Shown: piece after piece, positions 50,833-61,300 of the stretch
Layout: each line of letters begins with the position of its first letter
Numbering within the stretch: the stretch's first letter is position 1
Assembly: GCA_027493625.1 (NCBI GenBank)
Contig: JAOSKM010000002.1
Span: 930,001 to 994,000, forward strand
From: Planctomycetota bacterium
Lineage (GTDB): Bacteria > Planctomycetota > UBA8742 > UBA2392
Reading direction: 5' to 3'
DNA: 64,000 nucleotides
Translations under genes and position numbers: made by a program
Notes under the pieces: model-generated
Databases searched by the model: none
What the model saw: the letters and a program-made list of their open reading frames with translations, nothing else
Told to the model about the DNA's origin: nothing

Positions 50833-52313
50833 GTGAAGCCCTGGAAATCAACGACACCATCGCCGCACGCATCACCGAGCTCGTCAACGAGCATTCCCAG
50901 GCCGGCGTCGCCCGCGCAGGCGGCGTCAATGAGTCCAGCGTCTTCCACTACCAGCGCGGCCGCCGCGTGCCCGCCGACTTCTGCGTGCAGCTCAGCGAGA
51001 ACCTGGGCGTCAACCTCAACTGGCTGCTCACCGGCTCAGGCGCGCCCGAGGCCGGCGCCACCATGCTTGAGGCCGAGGCCGTGGGCGCCGGCATGGAGCG
51101 CATGGTGCGCATCCTGGGCGCCCTGGAAACCGAGGCCGAAGGCGCGCTCAAGGGCTCGCCCACGGTCGCGCGCCTGGAGCGGTTGAACCAGATGCTCAAG
51201 ACCTGGGACGAAAGCCAGGCGCGCCTGAACGCCAGCCTGGTGCCCGTAGCCGAGCGCCTGGTGGCGAGCATGGCCGATGCCATGGAGCGCATGAACCTGA
51301 CCCGCGCCGCCGACCTGAAGCCCGGCCTCGAATACCTCAAGCGTTTCGACCTGCCCACCGAGACCATCAACCGCATCGACCTGGCCCTCAGCCGCTTCGC
51401 CTTTCTTGACCTTGACTACGCCCGCGACTTCGAGCTGCGCCGCAAGATCCTGTGGCGCTACCTGCTCGAGGGCGGCGAAGACCCGCGCCGCGTGCTGGAA
51501 TACGCCTTTGCCGTCGTGCACTCGGCCTACGGCATCGGCCGCCACGCCGAGGCCGTGCTGATGGCAGACGGCGTGCTGGCGGCCACGCGCATCGTGCCGG
51601 AGGGCGACCCGCACCGCCTGCGGTTGCGCATCGTGCGTGCGTCGTGCCTCGTCGAACTGGGGCGCGTATCGGAGGCCGCCGCCGAGCTGACCGACGCCGT
51701 GCCGCGCCTGCCCGAGGAAGCCCGCAACCGCCACTGGGGCCTGCACCTGCGCACCCTGGTGCTGGCAGGCGCGATGCAGACCGAGGCCGCGTTCACGGTG
51801 ATCGAGGGTTACGCCTTTGCGCCCGATGACACCGCGCTGTTCACGCTGGCGCTGCTGGAAGGACGCGAGCCGCTGCTGCGCCGGGCGCTGAAGTTCGCGG
51901 AGAAGACCGGCGCGGTGCATCCCGACACCAGCCAGCCGACGCTGTATCTGCGCACCCAGTGCCTGCTGCAGGCCATGGGCGGCGAAGCCAGGCAGGCCGT
52001 GAATCGCTGGCTGGCGGCGGTAGAGAATCTCAAGTCGCAGCGCGAGCGCCGCCATGCTCTGCGCTTCTACGAGGTTGAGCTGCTGCGCGCCGGCGGCCAG
52101 GAACGCGCGGCGCGCACCCGCCTGCGCCAGTTCTGGACACAGTGGGGCAGCGGCGAAGGCGTACTGCCGCGCGGCTTCTTTGATCAGGCGGCTGTGTACC
52201 GCGAGACGCTGCTGCTTGAGCCCGCGGATTCGCCCCTGCGGGCGCGCGCCAACGCCTGGCTGCGCCGCATGCTGCGCCAGGGCTACGCCTGCCTGCGCCC
52301 CTGGCTGGCGTAG
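50833..52313 (+). CDS. HTH regulator with long helical (TPR-like) C-terminus, start uncertain
   Basis: An XRE/CI-like helix-turn-helix occupies the N-terminus: EINDTIAARITELVNEHSQAGVARAGGVNESSVFHYQRGRRVPADFCVQLSENLGVNLNWLLTGSG. After a helical linker, residues ~110-490 are Ala/Leu/Arg-rich helical repeats (PHRLRLRIVRASCLVELGRVSEAAAELTDAVPRLPEEARNRHWGLHLRTLVLAGA), TPR-like, probably for ligand or protein binding. The HTH frame has no ATG/GTG before the domain. GTG 50833 is in the neighbouring frame, and one extra C at 50839-50841 would give MKPLEINDTIAARI, a natural start (~493 residues). Otherwise a CTG at 50841 or a rarer codon must be used. Repeated GCCTTGC motifs upstream suggest autoregulation. 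Confidence 0.75.
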
Positions 52314-52398
52314 GGGCGCGGTTTGCCGCGCCCGGCAATGGGTGTCCCATTGGACACGGCCATCCGCTATCATGGGCGCCTTGCTTCCAGGAGACGCC

Positions 52399-53319
52399 AT
52401 GAACAAGTGGATTGCTGCCATGCTGCTGCTGCTGCCCGTCGCCGGCTGCGGCGGAACCCAGACCCAGTCCGAGCCGGACGATGACCAGTACACCCAGGAA
52501 GACCTGAGGCATGAGACCGGCGACGTGTATCGGCCGAGCAACAGCGGCAAAGACGACGACGGGGTGGAGAAGGGCAGCCGCGACAAGCCCGCCCGCACGG
52601 ACACGGTAAAGAACGACGAGAGTCCAAAGAAGGATCCCGAGCCCAAGGTCGAGCCGAAGAAAGACCCGGAGCCCAAGGTCGAGCAGCCCAGGAAAGACCC
52701 ACAGCCAAAGAAGGACCCCGAGCCCAAGGTCGAGCAGCCGAAAAAGGACCCGGAACCAAAGGTGGAGCCCAGGAAGGACCGCAACGACCTGATCGCCGTC
52801 TTCATCGCCAACGTCAGCACCCGCATGGATGACCTCGAGGGCAGCAAGGCCTGGAAAGAGTTCCTGAAGGCGAAAGAGAAGTTCGACGACCGCATGGACA
52901 AGGCCCTCGAGAAGGGCAACGACGGGCGCGGCAAGGACGCCGAGGCCGCCTGGGCCAATGCGATCCAGTCCTGGTACGAAGTGCGCTACATGTACGAGCT
53001 GTTCCTGCACGTCAACCGCAAGGCCGGCAACGACTTCGAGCCCGGCGCCGGGCTGAACTTCGACGAGCTGCAGGTCTACAGCGACCAGCAGCTCAAGTCG
53101 GACGACTGCGCCCACACCTACGCGGCCTACGAGCTGGCCGAGCCGAAGATGAAGCAGGTGCGCCAGTTCCAGACCGACGTGCTGAAGTACGACCTGGTGG
53201 CAAGCAAGGTGTTCCAGGACGACAAGCAGGCCAAGAAGTGGGCGACGGAAAAACAGAAGTGGCAGGACGCCACCGAGGGCAAGTTTGACGACAAGGATCT
53301 GAAGAAGTACCGCGAATAA
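52399..53319 (+). CDS. Lipoprotein with KDPEPKVE repeats
   Basis: 306 residues. NKWIAAMLLLLPVAGCGG is a lipobox; GGAGA precedes ATG 52399, and TATCAT ~25 bases upstream may be its -10. After an acidic stretch the residues ~75-125 are a low-complexity tether of five to six KKDPEPKVEQP-type units, repeated also at the DNA level (52620-52770). The C-terminal ~180 residues are helical and soluble (RNDLIAVFIANVSTRMDDLEGSKAWKEFLKAKEKFDDRM, WYEVRYMYELFLHVNRKAG). The tether would let an outer-membrane-anchored domain reach across the periplasm. The fold is not recognised. Confidence 0.83.
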   Translation: MNKWIAAMLLLLPVAGCGGTQTQSEPDDDQYTQEDLRHETGDVYRPSNSGKDDDGVEKGSRDKPARTDTVKNDESPKKDPEPKVEPKKDPEPKVEQPRKDPQPKKDPEPKVEQPKKDPEPKVEPRKDRNDLIAVFIANVSTRMDDLEGSKAWKEFLKAKEKFDDRMDKALEKGNDGRGKDAEAAWANAIQSWYEVRYMYELFLHVNRKAGNDFEPGAGLNFDELQVYSDQQLKSDDCAHTYAAYELAEPKMKQVRQFQTDVLKYDLVASKVFQDDKQAKKWATEKQKWQDATEGKFDDKDLKKYRE

Positions 53320-53362
53320 AGGGAACAGGAGCCGCAAGCGCCAGCGCGCGGCCCGATAGTTC

Positions 53363-53390
53363 TTGACAGGTCAATGGACGGGGCTAAACT
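53363..53390 (+). promoter_or_regulatory. Sigma-70-type promoter
   Basis: TTGACA (53363-53368), a 16-base spacer, TAAACT (53385-53390). A perfect -35 and good -10, 27 bases ahead of an 11-codon frame that has its own ribosome site and terminator. Confidence 0.65.
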
Positions 53391-53417
53391 TGCATCGTCA
53401 GCCAAACGGAGGGTCTC

Positions 53418-53453
53418 ATGTCGGTCACTGTCCACAACCACAAGGCCAGCTAG
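53418..53453 (+). CDS. Candidate 11-residue peptide
   Basis: ATG 53418 encodes MSVTVHNHKAS and stops with TAG. GGAGGG (53408-53413) sits 4 bases upstream. The whole unit of promoter, ribosome site, 11 codons and terminator fits in about 150 bases. It could be a leader peptide whose terminator controls the RIO kinase gene downstream, or a small regulatory RNA. Too short for family comparison, so translation is inferred from signals only. Confidence 0.4.
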   Translation: MSVTVHNHKAS

Positions 53454-53483
53454 CGAGACCCGACCCTTTCCACGTCAATCGTA

Positions 53484-53515
53484 AAGGCCGGTCCTCGCGA
53501 CCGGCCTTGTTCTTT
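53484..53515 (+). terminator. Terminator after the small transcription unit
   Basis: AAGGCCGGTC (53484-53493), loop CTCGC, GACCGGCCTT (53499-53508), then GTTCTTT. A 10-bp stem, 30 bases after the 11-codon frame. Confidence 0.88.
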
Positions 53516-53524
53516 GGTGGCCCG

Positions 53525-53578
53525 GTGGCACGGGGTGTCCTCACCCGTGCTCGACATGGGTGGGGACACCCATGCCAC
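53525..53578. repeat. GTGGC...GCCAC double-hairpin repeat, second copy
   Basis: CACGGGGTGTCCTCACCCGTG and CATGGGTGGGGACACCCATG inside GTGGC/GCCAC arms. Almost identical to 35583-35634 apart from a few bases in the first loop and the spacer. Confidence 0.85.
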
Positions 53579-53605
53579 TCTCGGCCACAGAAACGGAGGT
53601 GCGCC

Positions 53606-54429
53606 ATGCGCAACCAGGAAGCTCAAACACTTACGAACTGCCGCGGCCAGGCTGGCCGCGCCACAAGGGGAATTCAGACTTGGACAACGAAACCAAAGAA
53701 GCGCTGGAGCCGTTCATCGACCTGGCGCTGATCATAGAAGTGCTGTACCCGGTAAAAAGCGGCAAAGAGGCCACCGTGTTTGCGTGCCGGGCGCACCCGG
53801 ACACCGGCTGCGAATTCCTGGCGGCCAAGGTCTACAAGCACCTGCGCGAGCGCGGCTTCCGCAACGACGCCGCCTACCAGGAAAACCGCACCGAGATGTA
53901 CCACAACACCCGCGTGCGCAGGGCGTACCAGAAGGGCTCGGAGTTCGGGCTCGAGGTTCACTTCATGCTGTGGGTCGGCCAGGAGTGGGAACACCTGCGC
54001 AAGCTGTACGACGCAGGCGTCTATGTGCCCGTGCCGGTCAAAAACGTCGGCCGCGCCATCCTGATGGAGTTCTACGGCGGCGAGGAAGGCCCCTGCCCGA
54101 TCCTGCAGCACGCGGAGGTGCCGCGCGAAAAGGCGGCCGGCCTGTGGGAGCTGCTGAAGGCCAACATCGAGCGCATGCTGCAGGCGAACTTCGTGCACGG
54201 GGACTTGAGCCCCTACAACGTGCTGGTGGACCTGGAGAGTGAGTCGGACCCGCTGCGCATCATCGACCTGCCCCAGGCCGTGGACGCCCGCTTCAACCCC
54301 AACGCGCGCGAGATGCTGGAGCGCGACGTCACCACCTGCTACCGCCACTTCCAAAGGCTAGGCGTGCAAGACAACCTCAAGGCCTGGACGGCCGAATTGT
54401 GGAGAAAGTGGAAACGCGCAGAGTTGTAG
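53606..54429 (+). CDS. RIO-type atypical serine kinase, 5' end uncertain
   Basis: A protein kinase-like fold of the RIO1 type. After YELPRPGWPRHKGNSDLDNET come the degenerate P-loop YPVKSGKEATVFACRA, catalytic VHGDLSPYNVLVD (Asp and Asn), and the metal-binding IIDLPQAVD of the RIO family in place of DFG. RIO kinases act in ribosome assembly in archaea and eukaryotes; the role of bacterial members is unclear. The body frame runs 53560-54429. ATG 53606, with a textbook GGAGG, is in another frame; one extra G at 53617-53618 would give MRNQGSSNTYELPRPG and 274 residues. GTG 53599 in the body frame is the alternative. Downstream is a nested hairpin at 54462-54503. Confidence 0.88.
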
Positions 54430-54461
54430 CCAACCAACCAGGAGGAGCATCTTCACAACAC

Positions 54462-54503
54462 CAACGCACCGGGGCGGGTTCTAAACCCGCCCTGCTTGCG
54501 TTG
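54462..54503 (+). terminator. Nested hairpin after the RIO kinase gene
   Basis: Inner stem GGGCGGGTT-CTA-AACCCGCCC (54472-54492) inside the outer arms CAACGCA (54462-54468) and TGCGTTG (54497-54503). There is no U-run, so it may be a repeat element rather than a terminator. Confidence 0.5.
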
Positions 54504-55393
54504 TGTGCCGTTGAACCGGGCATCTGGTGTGCCGTCAGGTTCGATGCGGCGGGTAGCGGCATTCTCGTCCCGCGCAAGAGTTTCGCTGGCCTCTGGCCTG
54601 CAGAGGCGGCCGGAGGCCGTCGCGCCTCATGCGCTGGCCCGCCCGGCGCAGCCTGTTGAGCACCGTAGCCTCAGCTAGGCCTCAGTCGGGCGCCTTGCGT
54701 CGCTCGCCCGGCGCTCGGCAGCAGTTCCATGCTGGGTTTCCAGGCAGGCTCTAAGTCTTGTCTGGCGGCGTACCAGTCCACTGCGCGGGCGGCCGTCCCG
54801 GCCATGACGAACAGAACACGGCCAGTCGGGCGCAGAAGTGATCCAAAATAATAATTAACATCATGGGCAATAGTTGCGAATTGCCATGGATCGGTGTCTG
54901 GCCGTGGATGCAGGCGTGGAGCGGGGTGAACGATCAAGATCGATCACCCCGCCTGTAGTGGTAATGCAGAAAAATGCAACGCAAGACCCCCGCATAAGGC
55001 ATCGATAATCTCGTATGGAACTATCAGAATGGTCCTGAAGTGCCTGAAACAAGCGGTTAAGATCGATCTTGATCGATCTTGATCGATCTAAGCATTTGCG
55101 GCTGGCAACGAATTATTCACTCGTGCGCACTTGGGTGACTATAGTAACAACATAAACCATCGTGCAAGTGATGTAGTGGCAATGAGATGCGAGGATGCCC
55201 CCATTCTGTCAGCATCGGGAATATTTGGCACAGAACATGCATTACAAGTACCGCAAAAATACGAGTACCAGTGGGGGTACTTGACCCTCCCGCAGTCTTG
55301 GGGAGGGGTGCGTCACCAGACCAGGCAGGTGTGAACAGGCCACGCGCCTTCCGGCCACATGAAATGACCTGTCGCTCCAGGAGAGACACAAAG
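54504..55393. other. 890-base interval without a convincing gene
   Basis: Contents: a diverged copy of the 43031 palindrome at 54558-54638 (opposite orientation); a minus-strand frame at 54671-54937 with plausible composition (DPWQFATIAHDVNYYFGSLL) but no support, perhaps a gene remnant; a long hairpin at 54921-54952, GCGGGGTGA-A-CGATC around GATCG-A-TCACCCCGC; the GATC cluster at 55061-55090; and AT-rich sequence from 54840 to 55260 unlike the rest of the window. The last ~120 bases lead into the giant surface-protein gene and contain the hairpin CCCTCCCGCAG.. GGGGAGGGG. Confidence 0.6.
55061..55090. repeat. Three tandem GATCGATCTT units
   Basis: GATCGATCTT repeats three times with a 10-base period (the last unit ends CTA), giving six GATC sites in 28 bases and overlapping palindromes AAGATCGATCTT. 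Another GATC group, CGATCAAGATCGATC, lies at 54931-54945. Confidence 0.85.
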
Positions 55394-58300
55394 ATGACAA
55401 GTGAAGTGACACGCCGTTCAGCCAGAGCGAATCGACTCGATTGGCGGTCGGCTGGAGGTTTCATCGGCCGCAAGGCAGGGCTGAGTGGCCTGTCGAAGGT
55501 CGCGCTCCTGCTGTTGCTGGTGATCGGTGCCGGCGCTGTGTCAGCCCAGACGATCACGCTGTCAACCGTCTGGACGGGCAATACGACCGGCGGCAACGGC
55601 GGCAACATGTTCGACCTGGCCACCAATACTGCTCCGATCTCGATCAGCCGCTTCGACGTCAAGATGTCGTCCACTGCGGCGCAGACGGTGAACGTCTACT
55701 GGAAGGCGGGCACCTACGTGGGTTTCCAGACCAATCCCGGCGCATGGACTTTGCATGAGTCGGTCGCCACCACGGGTGCCGGGTCGGCAACCCCGACTCC
55801 GGTGGCCCTGACCACGCCGTTGGTCATCCCGGCGGGTACCACCTACGGCATCGCCGTCGTGGCTCAAACGACAGCGCTGCTGTACACGTCTGCAACGACG
55901 TCCCAGGTTTACTCGGACGCCAACCTGACCCTTACCGCCGGCGCGCAGGTCACGACGACATTCGGCTCGAGTATTGCGAACCGCATCTGGAACGGCGTGG
56001 TCCACTACGAGATCGCAGATTTCCCGACACTCGGTCCCGCGACCGGTTCGGGGTTCAACTCCGCGCGTGTGTACGACGCCTACCTGGGTGTCGCACTTTC
56101 CAACGCCACGCTGGTCGCCAACGACAGCAACGACCCCAACATCAACGTCACCGTGACACCCATTTCGGCCGCCCCGGGCGTGACCGCGCCCTCCAGCCAG
56201 GCCGGCGCAACCGTGCCGCACAACATGACCTGGACCGGCACGCCGACCGCAGTCGGTACCTATACATACGACGTGCTGCTCAGCGACGGCACCAACAACC
56301 CCACCTACACCGTAACCATCAACGTGACCGACCCGGCGCCGACACTGGACGTGCCCAGCGGCTCGGCCTTCTCCGCTTCCCACATCTATAATGGCACCAT
56401 CGGCGTCGCCCTGGCCAACGCTACGCTTGAGGCCGACGACCTGAACTCGCCCAACATCAACATCACCGTAACGCCGGTGAACCCGTGCCCTGGCGTCACT
56501 GCCCCCTCCAGCCAGGTCGGGGCCGCTGTGCCGGCAACCCTGAGCTGGACCGGCACGCCCAGCGCAGGCGGCACCTACACCTATGACATCAGCCTGTTTG
56601 ACGGCACCAATACGACAAACCAGACGGTTACCTTCTCCATCGATGCGCCCGGTGTGCAGTTGGGCACCGTCGGCACCGGCAACACCTTCCCCTTCAACTA
56701 CTCGGCCACCAACGGGCGGTTCCAGACTGCCTACGGCGCTTCCGAGTTGAACCTGGCCGCCAACACGGTGATTTACGAGATCCGCGTGGCCGGCAACACC
56801 GTGGCCGCACCCGAGTACGGCAACCTTCGCCTACGCATGGGTTACACCAACCTGGCGGTCAACGCGTTGACGACCACCTTTGACAACAACTACACCGGCA
56901 CACTGACCGACGTGCTGGGCCCGGTGAATATCACCCCGAGTGCCGTCCCGGAGCCGGCCACCAGCTTCCAGTGGTACATTTTCCCGCTCAGCACCCCCTT
57001 CGTTTACAACGGCACCGATTCGCTGCTGATCGACTGGTCATACGACACCCGCAGCGGCACGGGCTTCAACATTTCCACCGCCGTACCGACCGGTGAACAG
57101 GCGCGCTCGCGCGTCTACGTGAACGGCGGCAACTACCTGTCCGCAACCGGAACCGCGGCAACCACGGGCGGCAACTATGGCATCCAGATGAAGGTGCTGA
57201 CGCCCAACAGCGTCGCCTTCCTCGGCGCGGGCACTGACGGCGGACTCTCCGCCCCGCAGACCGACCTGGTTGTGATGGATATGGCTGCCGCGGCGACCAC
57301 TACGGCCCGCGACCTGAACTCGGTCACTTTCACCCAGACCGGCACCATTGCCGACGCTGCGATCAGCGCCATCAAGCTGGTCCGCGACAACAACGGCGAC
57401 GGCCTGGTGGATGCGGGCGATACCGTGCTCGGCACCGGCACGCTGACGGCGGGCCAGGTCACCTTTGCCGGTTCACCGCTGGTAAGCGTTCCGGACATCA
57501 CGGGATCGGGCCCGGTTCCGCTGCTGCTGGCGGTGACCATCCCGGGTTCACTGACATCGGGCACCACGGCGAGCTTCGAAATCAGCGCGCCGTCTGACGT
57601 GAGCTGGAGCGGCGGCACGGACCTCACCCTCTACCCGTTCAGCTCCGGCGTGTTCACCCAGCGCATGGCCGGCACCTACACGATCAACCAGACCAGCGGC
57701 GACTTCAACGACATCGGCGCGGCGTTTGACGCGCTGGAGACCGTCGGCGTCTCCGGTCACGTGATCCTGGAAATCACCGACAGCGCGACCTACGTGGCCA
57801 CTTCCAGCTACTCACTGGGCCTGGATGGCACGCTGACGGCGCTGGCCCCGGTGCCAGGCGCCTCATCCAGCGCCACCATCACTCTGCGCGCCGCCGCGGG
57901 CCAGACCCCGGTGGTGCAGGGCAACGCTTCCGGCGCCGGCCTGATCGGCTACACGGCGCGCGGCGGCATCGGAATCATGCAGTCGTATGTGAGCATTGAA
58001 GGCCTGGAGGTCACAGGCGGCCCGAACTTCGGCATCCTGATCCAGGGCAACGGCCTGTCCAGCATCGGTCTGACGCCCACGGACAACGCGGTCCGCCGCT
58101 GCAAGGTGCACGACATTCCCAGCGGTCCGGGCATCGGCTTCTTCGGCCAGAACTCGGCGTACTTCACCAACGGCGTGATCGAGAACAACTTCGTGTGGAA
58201 CTGCCACACCACGTCCATTCCCGCCACCACGGTGATCCAGGGCAGCACCGCGACCGCGGGCTGCATCGCTGTGCGCAACCCGGCCAGCGGCAGCGGCTCG

Positions 58301-61300
58301 ATCCGCCACAACACCATCCTGCACACCAGCGGCGTGGCCAACACCTCGGGTATGGCCTTCAGTGCGGCCAGTACCACGTACGCGCTGAACGACGTGAGCA
58401 ACAACATCGTCGTCGTCACTAATCCCACGCGCCACGCGCTGTGGCTCAACAGCGTCACCCACGCCAGCGTGCCGGCCAACTGGGACTTCAACTACTGGTT
58501 CGCTTCGCTGCACTGCAACCAGACCACACTGGCCACCTTTGCCACCTGGCAGGGCGGCGGGCGCGACACCAACGGCTCGAACGCCGACCCGGAGCTGGTC
58601 AGCACCTCGGGCACCATCGACCTGCACCTGCTGCCCATTTCGCCCTGTGTCGACCCGACCGGCCAGACTTCGGCCCTCGCTGTCGACATCGACGGCGACA
58701 CCCGTCCGCAGGGCTCGTCCGTGGACATCGGCGCCGACGAGGGCAACTTCCCGGCGCAACTGTGGCTGCTGAGCAGCGGCGCCGCCCCTGCCTCCGCGAC
58801 CACCGGCCTGGCCGCCGACCAGTGGCTGGGCAGCTTCCGTGCGATCTCGGTCAACTCCGCGCAGCAGGTAAATATTGCGACCTTCACCCAGGTCGGCAGC
58901 ACGGGCAGCGCCGGCTTCACCAACCTCAAGTTGTGGGTGGACACCAACGCCAACAACCAGTGGGACGCCACTGACACCCAGATCGCGGGACCGGTCGCGA
59001 ACATGACCGGGTCGACCGTGACCTTCACGGGGCTGCCGGCGTTCACGAACAACCAGGCGGCGCTGGTTTTCATCACCGCGCAGCTGGCGGTTTCCACCAC
59101 GCCGGGCACCGCGCAGTTCGAGATCACGTCGTCCGGCGACGTCAGCGCCACCCCGGGCCCGGTCACCGGCAGCTTCCCGCTGCAGGGCGCACCGGTCAAC
59201 GTGGTCAACCCGGCGCCTACCCTGACCCCGGCCACGGGCTCGGGCTTCAACGCCAGCCGCGTCTACAATGCGATGACCGGCGTTGCGCTGAGCGCAGCCA
59301 GCCTGGTCGCGGACGACAGCAACGACCCGACCATCACGGTCACCATCACGGCGATTTCGGCGGCACCGGGCGTGACCCAGCCCTCGAACCAGTCGAACGT
59401 CGCGCCGCCGGCCACCATCACCTGGACCGGCACGCCGACCACCCCGGGCTCATACACCTATGAAGTCGAGGTTGACGACGGCTTCAACAACCCGATCTTC
59501 ACCGTCACCGTCAACGTCACCAACCCGGCGCCCACCCTGACGCCGTCGGCCGGCTCGGGCTTCAGCGCCGTGCGCGCTTACAACACGACGGTCGGCGTGG
59601 CGCTGGTCAACGCGGACCTGGTCGCGGATGACGTCAACAACTCAAACATCGACATCACGGTCACGCCGGTAACCCCCGCGGCCGGCGTCACGGCGCCCTC
59701 CAGCCAGACCGGCGCCGCCACCCCCGCGACCCTGTCGTGGACCGGCACGCCGACCACCCCGGGCAGCTTCACCTACGACGTGACGCTGGACGACGGCAAC
59801 AGCAACCCGACCTTCACGGTCACCATCAACGTCAGCAACCCGGCGCCCACCCTGACGCCGGCTACCGGCTCCGGCTTCAGCGCACTTCGCGTCTACAACG
59901 CCGTTTCCGGCATTGCGCTGAACGCGGCCAGCCTGGTCGCCGACGACAGCAATGACCCGACCGTCTCGGTCACCATCACCGCTATCTCCGCGGCCCCGGG
60001 CGTCACCCAGCCGGCCAACCTCACCAACGCCAACGTGCCGGCCACCATCACCTGGACCGGGACACCCACGACCGTGGGCAGCTTCACCTATGAGGTTGAG
60101 GTCGACGACGGCTTCAACAACCCGGTGTTCACGGTCACCATCAATGTCACCAACCCGGCCCCGACGCTGAACCCGGCCACGGGCTCGGGCTTCACGGCCG
60201 CCCGCGTCTACAGCGGCACGCAGGGCACTGCCCTGTCGCTGGCCGACCTTGTGGCGGATGACACCAACGACCCGACCGTCAGCTTCACCATTACGCCGGT
60301 GAACCCGGTGCCGGGCGTCACGGCGCCTGCCAACCAGACCAACGTCGCGGCTCCCGCGACCCTGAGCTGGACCGGCACGCCCACCGCGGGCGGTGTGTTC
60401 ACCTACGACGTGCAGGTGTCGGACGGCGTCAACTCGCCGACTTTCACCGTGACCTTCAACATTGCCTTCAACGGCACCGTCACGGTCGCCAACGGCAACC
60501 CGGGCGGCACCTTCCACTTCGGCAGCCTGGGCGCGGTGTTTGATGCCCTGGAAACCGTGGGCATGGGCGGACCGCTGATCGTCGAGATGTACGACGACGG
60601 CGGCAACTTCGCGGTCGATGACTCCTACCGCCTCGGCGTGGTGGGTTCCACCATCACGATCGTCGCCGTCAACGGCTTGAGTGCCGCCAATACGCTGACC
60701 ATCAAGGCGGCCTCCGGCGAGACCCCGGTAATCTCGGGCAACTGCCTTTCCACCTACTCCACCAGCACCACCGAGATCGGCACCATGGCCTTCCGCAACG
60801 TCGGCAACATCACGCTGGAGGGCTGACCTTCACCGGCGGCACCTACTACGGCGTGATGTGGTACGCCAGCATCACCGGCAGTGCCGACAACCTGGTGATC
60901 CGTGGCTGCAAGTTCCACGGCATCAGCTTCGGCTCGGCCATCTACATGTACGGCTCAAGCACAACGACGGGCCCGAACAACGTGCTGGTCGAGAATAACT
61001 TCTGCTGGGACGTCAACGGCGACGGCAGCGGTATTGGCGGCGGCACCACCGGCGGCCCGCGCGGCGTGATCGGCGCGCGGCGCCCCGGCACCAACTTCGT
61101 GGCGCGTCACAACACCATCCTGCTGAACTCGGCGGGCGCCACGGCCAGCGCCTTCTACACCAACGGCACCAACGTTCCGCTGGCTGACGTCAGCGCCAAC
61201 GTCGTCTACATCCAGACCGCAGGCTCGGCCACCTTCTTCAACAAGGACACCAGCGCCGTTCCGCCCACCACCGCGAACCGCAACGTCGTGTTCCTCGGCG

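Noticed and set aside
52620..52770. Intergenic-type repeat inside the lipoprotein gene
   Set aside because: The repeated DNA is the coding tether KKDPEPKVEQP of the protein, not a mobile element.
54671..54937. An 88-codon minus-strand gene in the gap after the RIO kinase
   Set aside because: Composition (several Trp, Tyr, Phe) is protein-like, but its start lies in a long hairpin, there is no ribosome site and no recognised family. At most a remnant; left within the intergenic entry.
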